DNA from: Phoronis australis
Lineage: Eukaryota; Phoronida; Phoronidae
Length of the DNA stretch: 62,000 bases
NCBI GenBank assembly: GCA_002633005.1
Contig: NMRA01000029.1
Location: 150,959 to 212,958 of the forward strand
Direction: 5' to 3'
In this document: positions 1-10,160 of the stretch, piece after piece
Numbering within the stretch: the stretch's first letter is position 1
Layout: each line of letters begins with the position of its first letter
Position numbers and translations under genes: made by a program
Notes under the pieces: generated by a model
The model's database searches: none
What the model saw: the letters and a program-made list of their open reading frames with translations, nothing else
Told to the model about the DNA's origin: nothing

Positions 1-40
1 ATTTTGGCGCTTAAAAATGGCGGGAAAATTTTGCGACCTG

Positions 41-147
41 GCATTTACGAATGCGAGCTGGATTTTGAAAATGCGACCTGGGATTTTGGCTAGGTCGCAA
101 AATGCGACCTGGCGATTTTAATAGCGTCGAGCCCTGGTAAGGGGTTG
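41..147 (+). repeat. Dispersed repeat with GCGACCTGG motifs, copy at left edge
   Basis: The stretch contains several ATGCGACCTGG / AGGTCGCAAAATGCGACC motifs in both orientations and ends in GCGTCGAGCCCTG. The same sequence returns in reverse complement at 61912-62000. It lies about 270 bp upstream of the SLC35C1 start codon, so it borders the probable promoter or 5' UTR. Confidence 0.8.
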
Positions 148-412
148 GTGCCTCAGCGTACCTAGCAGAGTGGTTGTTCAAAGAGACACTGAGACACGTT
201 TTCATTTTGTCCTGCTTACTCGGGACCAGGACAACTTGCTTACCTTCGTTATTCTGTGGAAGGTCGTCCAGAACTGCTGAAAAGCAACACGTCTTGAATT
301 TCGAGCGGAAATGGAATTGTCGCGACACCTGTTGTGAATAAATATGTGTACGTGTTGTTCAGTTCTATGATTGATATATTGATATATATTTAGCTAAACG
401 TTCAAGTTACCT

Positions 413-3400
413 ATGTTGCCCGATAAGAAGCCGTTGCAGGAAAATTTTGGTGGTGATTCTGATAAGAGCACCAGTGTTTTTGAAAAACCTGCCACCTCGT
501 CTGATAATGTAAGTCAAAATCGTCACACCTCTGCAGACCGCTTCAGCTCAGCCTCAGCCAGCTTGTATGGGTTTTAATCAGAACTGAAATGAGTACTCAC
601 ATGTGCAGGTCATAAGGGTTAAATCACATTGGTGTCCTGAGAAGCTATTACACACTGCTCTGTACTCACTGTCGTCAATTTCGGTTCTGATAACTGTTAA
701 CCCCCCCCCCACCCCCCCATAAACTACTAGCAGTAATTTGTGATCTTGTGCTACCTTCTGTTTGGCGCAGGCATCAGTTTGGCTCACCAACTCGCACCAA
801 ATCGAAGTGCACCAAACCAGTATGGTACTGGCATCAGTTTGGGCTGCAACACCAGTCGCCAGTGTATTTCGAAATGGTTTTGTTTTAAAATAGACCATCT
901 ATGGTTTTGAGAAAATTGATGTATTTTGGGTAGGCTACCATGGTAACCATCTCAAAATTTTTGAAGTAGGAATATATCATTTTTGATAACATGTAGTAGT
1001 CTTTCAGTTGCAGTAGTATTTGATCATTTGATGTAAAGAATTTGAAGTACAAATGCTTTAAGAGTTTGAGTGAATTTATTAAAGGGAACTAAATCGCACA
1101 TATACAGTAATTCAACTAAAAATCACATGAAAACGTTAATTGTCCAAAGTAATTTAAATCTCTGAATAGTTTATATTCAGGTGAGGAATCATGTTGCAAT
1201 TGATCTGCAATTCGAGGGGCATGGTCTGGGGATTTAAACAGTGGTTTTGTTATCTGTGGTACTGAGGCTTAGAGTATTGTAGCTTGCCATTTAGAGATGT
1301 GACCCAGAATTGTTAAACTCTGCTCCTGCATGACTTAAATGTTGAGTAACAGAATAAGCAACCGTCATTGGCCTACTAACTACTGATTGATATTGTTGTA
1401 AAAATTGGTTTGTTTTTATCTTTGGGCCCATATGTTTGGAACTAAATGTAAGTGTTGTATCGTTTGGGCAGATATATTCCGTAAATATCAAAACCAGTTC
1501 ATTTGGCTGCCAAAGTGCCAAGATTGGAAAATTTTCTTGACCAATGAATAACAACTTGCTTAGAAAAATTAGTAGGGGCAAATGCTAGTATCAAAAGTAG
1601 ATCACTTGTCTGTACTCTGAAGAGACGTGACATTACAACTATCAATGAGAACAGTAAATGCATTACCTGGTAATTGCAAAAAACGACTTGTTTGCTCGAT
1701 TTGTCTGGTTTGCAGCAAACGATGACCAGATTATTTTGCCCACAATGTTGAGTTATCATTTTGATCAATGAGGATGTTTTTCTCCTCTGGTAGAAAAAAT
1801 TATTTAATAGGCCAACAAGGTTGTGACTTAAGGTCAAAGCCAAAAATCAAAATTATTCGTCCAACGTCAGGTTGTGATGTTATCTTGACCAATGCCAATT
1901 ATTTCTGAAAGAGCCTGGTATGTTCCTGAAAAGAAATTGGGCAGTAGGTGGCGTTCAAAGTCATTTTATGCGATTGCTGTAGAACCAACGATAATGTTTT
2001 CTTTTACCCAATCTATTTTCTTCATATATATTTCAAATGAACGGATTTTCAGACTTATTTATTTCTAATAGGTTTATGAACTCATTTATTTCCCATATTG
2101 GCATTTTGTTTGTTACCAAATTATTCAAGGGAATGAATTAGAACCTGGATTAAAGCAAAAGCGATTTTCAGTGTGTGTGTATGTTCATATTATCATTGAT
2201 ATTGGTGCTATAGTAGCGTCACCTGTGTATGCTGCACAAATGTAGATTTATGTTTGACTGTTGCAGACGATGGAAGAATCTCTCTTTTCAAGATTTTTTA
2301 AGGTTGCTGTGGCAGTCAGTGCTTACTGGTAAGACAAATTGTGGACATTTAGTAGGAAATTGTTGTTAAATGTAGCTGACTTGTCTGGCCCAGGGTGCTT
2401 AAAGTGGAACTTGCACACTAATTCCTCATCTCTGTGATTGCTTGGTGAAATTAGTTAGAAACACAACATATAGCGGCAGTGTGAATGTGAAGTAGGTTGA
2501 AAATTGCCGAATATTTTGAGAATGTGTTTTGTGTTGAAATTGATCTGCCGTAAATCACTCAACCATGTCCAGTAAGTATCGTGACGTGATGTTGGGGAAT
2601 AACACTGCATGATGCGGGCTATGTGAGCCCCCAAGGTACTAGTACATCATTAGTGCAAAGGTCACCTATTTGCAGAATTTTTTGTTTTCACATTTACATG
2701 TTGTCAGTGAATACAACTGCACTACGTTTAGCTTGAATGATGTTCAAACAGCAGTGTCGTTTAGTTCCTGCTATAAATTAGAATAGTTAGGAGCATGCAA
2801 ATATGTCTTTAAATTGGGTTTTCAACTCATTTTCAAGAATTGTTGATTGCCTTATTTTTTGGCAGTGGAGTACTTTAGCAAAAAGGCATTAAAAACATGA
2901 TTCCATAAATACTTTTGTAGCCAATAAAATAGAGAAACAGAATTTGTGAGATTCAAGTGAAAAAAAATTTTTGGAAGTCTAAATGACAACGATCTCTGAA
3001 AAATCAAGACGTTGAGAAAACTTTCGAAAATCTGGGCATGTGTTTCATGAAGCTTTTTATTTAGAAATGATCCAACTGGTATTAGCAAGCTTGGTTAAAC
3101 TTAAAATTATGTAGAACCTTAACGACAAGTCATCATATTTAGCCAAATATCTTGAAAGCTGTAGATTTTAATTCGGTAAAATTATGCAGAAAGTAGAAAG
3201 CTTGTAGAATTTAATTTTTGACTTTTTGCGAATATCTCATTAATTGGGTCACGTGTCTATGTTTTGTGTAACATTTAGCAAAAAAGAAAGGTACGTTCAT
3301 AACAAAACTATGACATCAATATTATGTTTGTTCGCTGTAAATGTTCAAGGTGATGTGTCAAGAATGATCTAACAGCTTTCTAAATTATCTTTTCACTTTG

Positions 3401-6400
3401 GTTTTGTTTTGCAAAAACCTTCAAAGCTCTCTTTTGACAACCCGTCATGCAACTGTGGAAAATTTACAAGCTGCAGGTATTCCTAACAGCATTTTGGAAC
3501 ACAGTACATATAGCATAGTGTATGAAAGTTTCATATAAGTCTGGTCTGCCGTTTCTGAGATGTGATTTAGCCGAATTTAGACATTTTTCTGAGGTCAGAC
3601 GTAACTTTTAAGTTTGAATATGATACTGCGGTCAAGTATAAATCAGTTGCAACGTTTTTCCATTAAGAAGCGTGTTCATATTGATGTTCCCATGATCAGC
3701 TTTGTTTTGTATGACCTTCCATAATATGTGCAGTATTTGTCATTTATTGTTAGGGTGTTTGTTTCTTTTCCAGGGTAATCTCTATAAGCTTGGTATTTGT
3801 TAACAAGTACTTACTCAGTAGTCCGGATCTCAAGGTATGTATAGTTTAGTTGTACATAGTAACTGTCACACTTGTAGTTATTGTTTCAAAAAAGGAGCTT
3901 GTCAAAGAATTAAAGCATTAAAATCACAGTTTTATGCGGCCACATATTTATGTGTGAGTACATATTATTATTGCCGTCATCTCTGTCTGTCCGGCGTCCG
4001 TAGCTGTATCTGCTAAACCCCGCACAGGATCTTGATGAGATTTGGCAGGTGTGTTCCTATGAAGCTTACGATAGATGATGCCGAATTTCGGATGGATCAG
4101 ACTACCGGTGTGTCCCCTAGTGGCAACTTTACTTTTTTACGTTTACCTCAGTCTGTATCTTCAAAGGTCCTCAACGGATTTTCATGAGATTTGGCTCATA
4201 GGCTTCCATTACAAGGTACCTAAACTACACGGTTAATGGACTCATAAACACGGTCACGGACTCATCAACACGACTCATGTACCTGTAAACACCGTTCACT
4301 GACTCACAAACACGGGAACGGACTCAAAAAACACGGTACATTCACCCAAATACACAGGACATTGACTCACATTCACGAAGAAACATGGTTAACGGACCGT
4401 CAAACACGGTTTACGGACAAAATGTAGATATCAGCTGACCCAGGAGGCCGATGAGTCCGTGACCCATGTTTGCCGGTCCGTTAACCATGTTTCTTCGTAA
4501 ATGTGAGTCCATGTCCCGTGTATTTGGGTGAATGGATTTTGTTTTGTGAGTCCGTTCCCGTGTTTGTGAGTCAGTGAACGGTGTTTGCAAGTACGTGAGT
4601 CATGTTTATGCGTCCGTGACCGTGTTTATGAGTCCGTTAACCGTGTAGTTTAGGTACCTTGCATTAATGAGATGACGTTATCCTCCCGTTTTCGGATGGA
4701 TTGGAGGTATTATATGCCACCTAGTGGCCATTTTTACTATTTCCGTGTCTGTTTTTTGGTGTTGGCACCTGCATCAACCAAACCACTCTAAGGATGATTG
4801 TGAAAATTGGAGTATTTATATGTTCTTAGAGTGAAGAGGATGGTCGACGATGATTTTCAACGACTGACTACTGTGGCACCTCCTTGTGGAAGTTTTGCTT
4901 TTTGCATCCATAGCTGTATCTCCTAAACCCACTGCAGGAACTTTATTAAATTTAGCAAGACTAGTGTATTTATATGAAGTTGACAACGGACAACGATGAC
5001 TTTTAGATGGATCCGACGAACACTGTGCCCCCTAGTAGTAATTTCATTTTTTCTGTTTTCTACCATTTCTCAGAAGTTCCTTGATGGATTTTTGGGAAAT
5101 TTGTTAGGTAGCTTTCTAATAAAGAAACGATGACATGTTTCTGATTTTGGGTGGATTCGACCTATTTTACGTCATCTAGTGGCCATTTTTATGATACAAA
5201 TAAACACTCCTTAGAAGTACACCATTTGCGGTGCGTTCGTGGGCACATTTCAACTCTCTGCGTTCCTCTTGTAATATTACGGTACCGTATTTTAGAAGCA
5301 GTTTGAACTCTATGTAATGGATGTGTGAGTTCAGGCAAAGGCGAAACTAAAGGTATTTAAGCGTAACGAAATAAATTTGGCAGCATTGATTTTGAGGATA
5401 TTACAATTATGATATCAATTCAAAACTTCAATGAAAATAACAAAATCAAACTCACACGTTTGAGCATAATATGGGTGGCAAACAAGTTTTTATTTAATTT
5501 TCTGTGAAAGGATAATTGACTGATGTACAATACATGCCTAAAATAATAGGACAAAATGATCCAGAATTTCCCTTCTTGAAGACTGTTCACATGAGCAATT
5601 GCCCGTCATGGTGTGTGAAAACGTGATTCACCAGTAGCCAGAACAAGCTGTCTTGAAGGGCCATTTCCCATCTTTACTGGGAAACCTTGTTTCGCCTGTT
5701 TACTTTTGGTGTTTTGTGTACGTGAATTCTCTACTGTTTCCCAAATCTGTACAATAAATTCCATCATAAAATATGTTTGAAAAGTTGGCAGCATTCTCGA
5801 CCACAAATTGTGGCAATATTTTATTGCTACTTAATGGTAGAGGTTAGTAGTTATGCATCGTCTTTATACAGTGATACACATTATTTTACGTTTATCCCAA
5901 ATCCTGTACACACTTGTCTGATTTTCAGTTGGACGCGCCTCTATTCGTGACCTGGTTCCAGTGTGTGGTCACCGTCCTGCTATGCGGTATCCTTGGTTAT
6001 CTATCCCAGGTCATGCCTCACATAGTCTCCTTCCCAGCATTCAAGGTGGACCCCAAACTGGCCAGGGAGGTACAATTGAGCTGTGCGAGATGTTAAACGT
6101 GATTCATTTACTGTTTTGCATGCATTTGGGATCATACGTGTACAGAATGAGCTGTGCCTTGCTACATTACGTATGCCTGTATCCAGAAAATTTCAGTTAA
6201 ACTAAGGAGCAAGTTAGTACATAGGTTATGGGCAATGATTTAAATATTATGTTGACTGCTCCGGCTAATAACGAATAAAACCTACGAGCTCCATTCTGAG
6301 CACAGCATTACCATTGTAGGAAATAAGGACTGTTAACTTGCTATTAATTTGTTTGGTGTGTTAGAAAGTTAAATCTAAACAGTTGACACTTGCCATTTTG

Positions 6401-9230
6401 TGAAACAGGGTGTCCTAAGGGAATTGTGGTGTTACCGACCAGCGTTCAGTTTATGCAAAGCATGTAAAAATAAAAAAAGTTTAAGACCAGTACAAGAGAT
6501 ACTTATCTCCGTCTATTGGCGAAACTTTTGCGTATATGTGTTTATTTATGAAACAGGAAAGAGTAAATTTTGAAGAAACACATTATTTCACGTACTAGTA
6601 TGATGCGCGGCCCAAAATGCATGCATGCATGCATAGATGACAATCTATCAGATTCGATGCTGCGCTAGTACCAATTTCTGTAGAATTACTTTTCTTGTCG
6701 AGAATGTCCCTTTAAATCTGAAGCAGATATTCAGCTCCCAAATCGAGACATTGAGGGCCTTAAAAAATAACGGATTTTCGCGTCTGTTTTACTGTTTCAG
6801 GTGCTTCCTCTCTCTATTGTGTTTGTTGCCATGATAACCTTCAACAACTTGTGTTTGAAGTATGTGGGCGTGGCCTTCTACTATATTGGCAGGTCGCTGA
6901 CCACTGTGTTCAATGTGGTAAGTGACATGTGGGAGAAAAGTGCAGCATTTGCTGTTTAATTCCACTCAAAAACAATATTAACAAATTACCAGAATTTTTA
7001 ATGTGTCTATTTTGCAAAGAGTGATTTCATCATTTAGTGTTAAAACACTACAGTCTGTTTTGTGACTAACCAGTCCTATAGTTGCTTTTCTACTGCTCTT
7101 CTCCAATGTTTAGTTTCGTTATAAAATCATACTTTACCTGCATAAAATTTGCGTAATTGAATATTTTGCGATTGGTGCATAGTATAAAGTGTGTTGATGA
7201 TAATGAATTAAAAATTTCTAGCAATGTATGTTTTTGGTTCCCAGAGAACTTCGATTTTGTCTCAAAATCAATGGCATGGAACTACATAGAAATGTTTGGA
7301 CAGAGCTACATGACACAATGATAGAACTTGGGTAGGGTTTGCTGCAAATTTTTGAAGGTTTGGTGATTCGTGGTGGGTACCATGTTAGGATGAACGAACT
7401 CGCAGAGCTTTGACCGCTTTGGGATTTCTATTACCATTTTTGTTGCGCCCGTAGTTATTTGTGTTGTGCGCCCTCTTCCTCTCAATGTCGCCCCCTTATC
7501 TTGGTGACGACTGTGGCAGTTCACGCCCCCCCCCCACCTCCCTTTTTCACGGTTTAAACCTGAATATGTGAGAAGTTTAGAAAATATTACTGAAAATTAC
7601 AAAATAGGGAAGGAAGGAATCAAGTGCTCAAACACTTTGTTCCAGCGATATGTATATTTCATGTTGAGAAAAAAATGTAATTTCACACGCTGGAATAGCA
7701 AGTGCACATTCCATGTCAGCTGTGATCTGCGGGTGAACTCAGTTTTTGGCCAGCTATTGTCTGAATACCACAAGTCTACCCTCGATATAACTCCATGCAT
7801 AAGACATTTCTAAGAAAGCCGTCACTTCACAAAGTGTTGTTATTAGGATTGCAATAACATTATAACGTTATTTCTTTTCCTGGGTATTGATACTATCACG
7901 ACATCACTCATTAGTTGTAAGGGAATGTCTATAAATATAATACAGAGTACTACTGTCTTCCTCAGTTTACCTGTGTCCCTGAAGGTGTCTCAGTGTGAGG
8001 CACAAAACTGTGTGTAAACAATGGCCGCTAGATGAGCAGTGGTTTCCTCTTTTGCCTGCTGTAAAGCTCCGCCTTCTATGGAATTATTCTGATATGGAAT
8101 GATATGTTGCAGGTGTTGAGTTATGTCTTTCTCAAGCAGACCACGTCACTGCGAGCCATAGCCTGCTGCGCCATCATTATTTCCGGCTTCTTCTTGGGGG
8201 TCAATCAAGAGGGGTCGTCAGGTAGCATTCTCTTTTTTACTTATTAAAGCTTTCTTCCCCACTTTGGGCTACTCCACATTCCATTAAGTTACAAGAGTTA
8301 GTTTTCATTTGATGCAACTGTTGAGTGTTTTCACAAAAATCGTGAAAGTTCTATTTTTGATAGCCCCGTATGCAAAAGTGGAAAAAATTCAAAACGATTG
8401 GTTCTTACAGCATTTTGGGGAGCAATGCATAAAGAGTAGTTTCTGAAGGTTTCATATGAACCCAATCGGACATTTCTGATGCTTCGAAGTTAGCTTAGTT
8501 TTGGACATTTTTCTAGCCAGGGTCTTTACTTTAACTGAGTTTTGGCCTAATTAATTGAGTTGCAGTAGACAACATCCACTAAATGCATTGTAGTTGGTGA
8601 TGTCATAAGCTTTGTTTGGTGATGTCATACGCTTTGTTTGGTGATGTCATACGCTTTGTTTGGTGATGTCATACGCTTTGTTTAATGATGCCTTTCCTTA
8701 CCTCTGTTCATTTAGGCTCGCTGTCTATTGTCGGCGTGATATTTGGTGTGTCTGCCAGCTGCTGTGTGGCGTTGAATGCCATCTACACCAAGCGCACCCT
8801 ACCCATGGTTGAGGATAACATATGGCGTCTAGCACTCTACAACAATGTCAATGCCTCCATACTCTTCATACCCATAATCCTTCTCCATGGAGAAGTCTCC
8901 GTCATCATCAACTTCCCGTTGATCGGTAGTGGCTTCTTTTGGTTCATCATGACTCTAGGTGGCGTGTTCGGGCTGGCCATAGGTTACGTCACTGGCCTAC
9001 AGATTCAAGTCACGTCTCCACTGACCCACAACATCTCTGGTACTGCGAAGGCCGCCGCTCAAACAGTGCTAGCATGTATCATCTTCTCCGAAGTTAAGAC
9101 AGCCCTCTGGTGGATGAGTAACCTGGTCGTTTTGTTGGGTTCCTTGGCATACACCTACGTACGGGGTTTGGATATGAGGAATGCAAAACGGGAGGAGGTG
9201 AAAAGTATCCCAGCAAATCAGAGAGTGTGA
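413..9230 (+). CDS. SLC35C1: GDP-fucose transporter (SLC35C1), complete, 7 exons
   Basis: Golgi nucleotide-sugar antiporter importing GDP-fucose for lumenal fucosyltransferases. I joined exons 413-508, 2267-2328, 3774-3834, 5929-6069, 6801-6917, 8113-8221 and 8716-9230. All have GT-AG borders and agreeing phases, giving 1101 nt, 366 aa (the human protein is 364). The family pattern is clear: [18 protein letters not shown] (first membrane segment and loop), [39 protein letters not shown], then [16 protein letters not shown] and [13 protein letters not shown] near the C-terminus. Arg151 in IGRSLTT aligns with human Arg147, the residue altered in leukocyte adhesion deficiency II. Start chosen at 413: the 32-codon first exon ends in phase 0 at a GTAAGT donor and joins exon 2 in frame. 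The N-terminal tail is acidic and unconserved. An AATAAA at 10535-10540 is a possible but unproven poly(A) signal. Introns carry repeats and a foldback element. Confidence 0.95.
698..718. repeat. Poly-C tract
   Basis: Two runs of C (ten and eight) separated by a single A, within the first SLC35C1 intron. Simple low-complexity sequence; length probably polymorphic. Confidence 0.8.
2395..2820 (+). repeat. Dispersed repeat (AACACAACATATAGCG family), copy 1
   Basis: In the SLC35C1 intron after exon 2. It shares long segments with 40730-42060: TTAGTTAGAAACACAACATA, GGGGAATAACACTGCATGAT, CATTAGTGCAAAGGT, and then TTTTGTTTTCACATTTACA and TAGTTAGGAGCATGCAAATA. This copy is uninterrupted and therefore shows what the second copy looked like before another element entered it. 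Confidence 0.75.
3185..3620 (+). repeat. Diverged dispersed repeat (family B), copy 1
   Basis: An AT-rich block aligning by eye with 36895-37385 and, over its second half, with 8300-8540 and 34960-35150. Shared landmarks are GTAGAAAGC..TAGAATTTNATT, GCATTTTGGAGAGCAGT, a CATAAAG..TAGT stretch, TTTCATATG and GACATTTTTC. No open frame is visible. All copies face the same way; two are in SLC35C1 introns, one is intergenic and one lies just beyond the 3' end of the GST gene. Confidence 0.6.
3933..5200 (+). repeat. Long modular repeat (CCACATATTTAT family), copy 1, interrupted
   Basis: Starts with a CCACATATTTATGTGTG motif and a GTCCGGCGTCCG stretch. It then runs through several degenerate modules of roughly 150-190 bp. 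Each has a GATTTTNATGAGATTTGGCA-like part and a later CCCCTAGTGGCAANTTTA-like part. Copies are at 33355-33875 (same strand) and about 38030-39384 (opposite strand). This copy lies in an SLC35C1 intron and is split by a 450-bp foldback element at 4212-4661. Confidence 0.75.
4212..4661. mobile_element. 450-bp foldback (hairpin) element with 5-bp target duplication
   Basis: Two inverted arms of 207 bp each (4212-4418 and 4455-4661) flank a 36-bp loop. The outer ends are CAAGGTACCTAAACTACACG and its exact complement. Each arm is itself built of about 20-bp units around GACTCA...AACACGG. CATTA precedes the element (4207-4211) and is repeated after it (4662-4666). Removing element plus one CATTA restores CTTCCATTAATGAGATGACG, matching the empty site in the related repeat copy near 33625-33645. 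It encodes no protein, so movement would need a transposase from elsewhere. Confidence 0.85.
6617..6634. repeat. (ATGC)n microsatellite
   Basis: Short run of about four and a half ATGC units in the intron before SLC35C1 exon 5. Confidence 0.7.
8300..8540 (+). repeat. Dispersed repeat family B, copy 2
   Basis: Shares ATTTTTGATAGC, GCATTTTGGGGAGCA, CATAAAGAGTAGT, TTTCATATGAA and TTGGACATTTTTC with 37190-37385, and the second half of 3345-3615. Lies in the last SLC35C1 intron, immediately before the 22-bp tandem array. Confidence 0.6.
8596..8683 (+). repeat. 22-bp x 4 tandem array in last SLC35C1 intron
   Basis: Four head-to-tail 22-bp units beginning GGTGATGTCAT and ending GCTTTGTTT. Units 2 to 4 are identical; unit 1 differs by one base (ATAAGC for ATACGC). 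A degraded start of a fifth unit (AATGATG) follows. The array stops 32 bp before the exon 7 acceptor, so it occupies the region where the branch point is expected. TGATGTCAT resembles an ATF/CREB half-site, which may be chance. Confidence 0.9.
8716..9230 (+). CDS. SLC35C1: SLC35C1 last coding exon (C-terminal membrane half)
   Basis: Largest exon of the transporter, 515 nt, encoding about 171 residues including a codon split with the previous exon (G|GC, Gly). It holds the second half of the EamA/TPT-type fold: hydrophobic helices separated by the conserved [19 protein letters not shown] loop, the NNVNA helix start, and the signature [19 protein letters not shown]. It ends with a short basic and acidic cytosolic tail ([10 protein letters not shown]) and a TGA at 9228-9230. 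The acceptor lies only 32 bp downstream of a 22-bp x 4 tandem array. Confidence 0.95.
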
Positions 9231-10107
9231 TCTAATTTTAGTAATATACGGTGTTCTTCTTTAAAAGTGCCCCTGTGTATTGGGAGTGTCTTGGTCATAG
9301 GAGCTGTTAGATACCACTGTGCAAAAAAGCACCTTGTTGGATGAAATTTTTCTTTTACATAATACTTTTAGACTGTGGCAAAATATAATAGGGATATAAA
9401 ATGACTTTTTTGCTAAATTTAATGAGGTAGACTAATTCATGTCACATAGAAGTAAAACCAGTACTGGGCTGCATTGTCTGAAATGTGCAGGGTGTTTGGA
9501 CATTTGTAACAATTTATACTTTAATATCAGAAATTGAGTCTTTTCGTTTGAGTAATTGGTGCAATTTTGGAGCAACAAATTTTGGCTATTATTCAAGCAA
9601 TTTCCTGTAACAATAATGTTTTTCGTATGATTATTTTCTAAGAATTTTGCCATAACTTTGAGTAAGCTTAAAGAATTTCACTGCTATTGGTTGACTTTTT
9701 GACAAGTACTGAAATGAATTCTGATTTGATTAAATACCTCTTTTCACAACAGCTGTCAAAGCTTGAAAATAAGTAGCATACATTTGTCAACTCAGTCCCA
9801 TAATGTGCTCGGTTATTTCCTATCAAAACTGGTTTCCCTGACAATCTTTAAGTTAATAGTAAAATTATTTAGCAATTGCATAATATGCATAAAGTGGATG
9901 TATACTTCTTTAAATGCAATGAAGGCAAATTTTGAAAGGTTTGTATTTTATTGTTACGTGCATATATTATGCACTAATCTCATCGACATTGTCCCTCCTT
10001 TGAAACCTTTGACTGTACGTTATATGGCCGCTGGTTTTCAGGAGGCAGAATTTATGCATCTTGACTGTGAAGGATTACAGGCAATAGTCTCTTGCTTCAG
10101 TCCTGGA

Positions 10108-10160
10108 TTTTGAGAGCCAGTTTGATGCCTGCTATTCAGTGGAGAAAACTGGTTCTCAAA
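10108..10160 (+). repeat. 53-bp mini-hairpin repeat, copy 1
   Basis: Runs from TTTTGAGAGCCAGTTT to AAACTGGTTCTCAAA, so its ends are inverted repeats around GATGCCTGCTATTCAGTGGAG. Close copies occur inverted at 42501-42554, and with a deleted right arm at 46478-46520 and 51530-51572. Confidence 0.75.

Noticed and set aside
4449-4466. GATGAGTCCGTGA resembling the hammerhead ribozyme core
   Set aside because: The first core base is changed (CCGATGA), the pairing partner of stem II and the GAAA element are missing, and the string is simply one of the repeated GAGTCCGTG units of the foldback arm.
7568-7813. Overlapping frames on both strands within an SLC35C1 intron
   Set aside because: Lies between well-defined exons and interrupts the transporter; chance open frames in AT-rich sequence.
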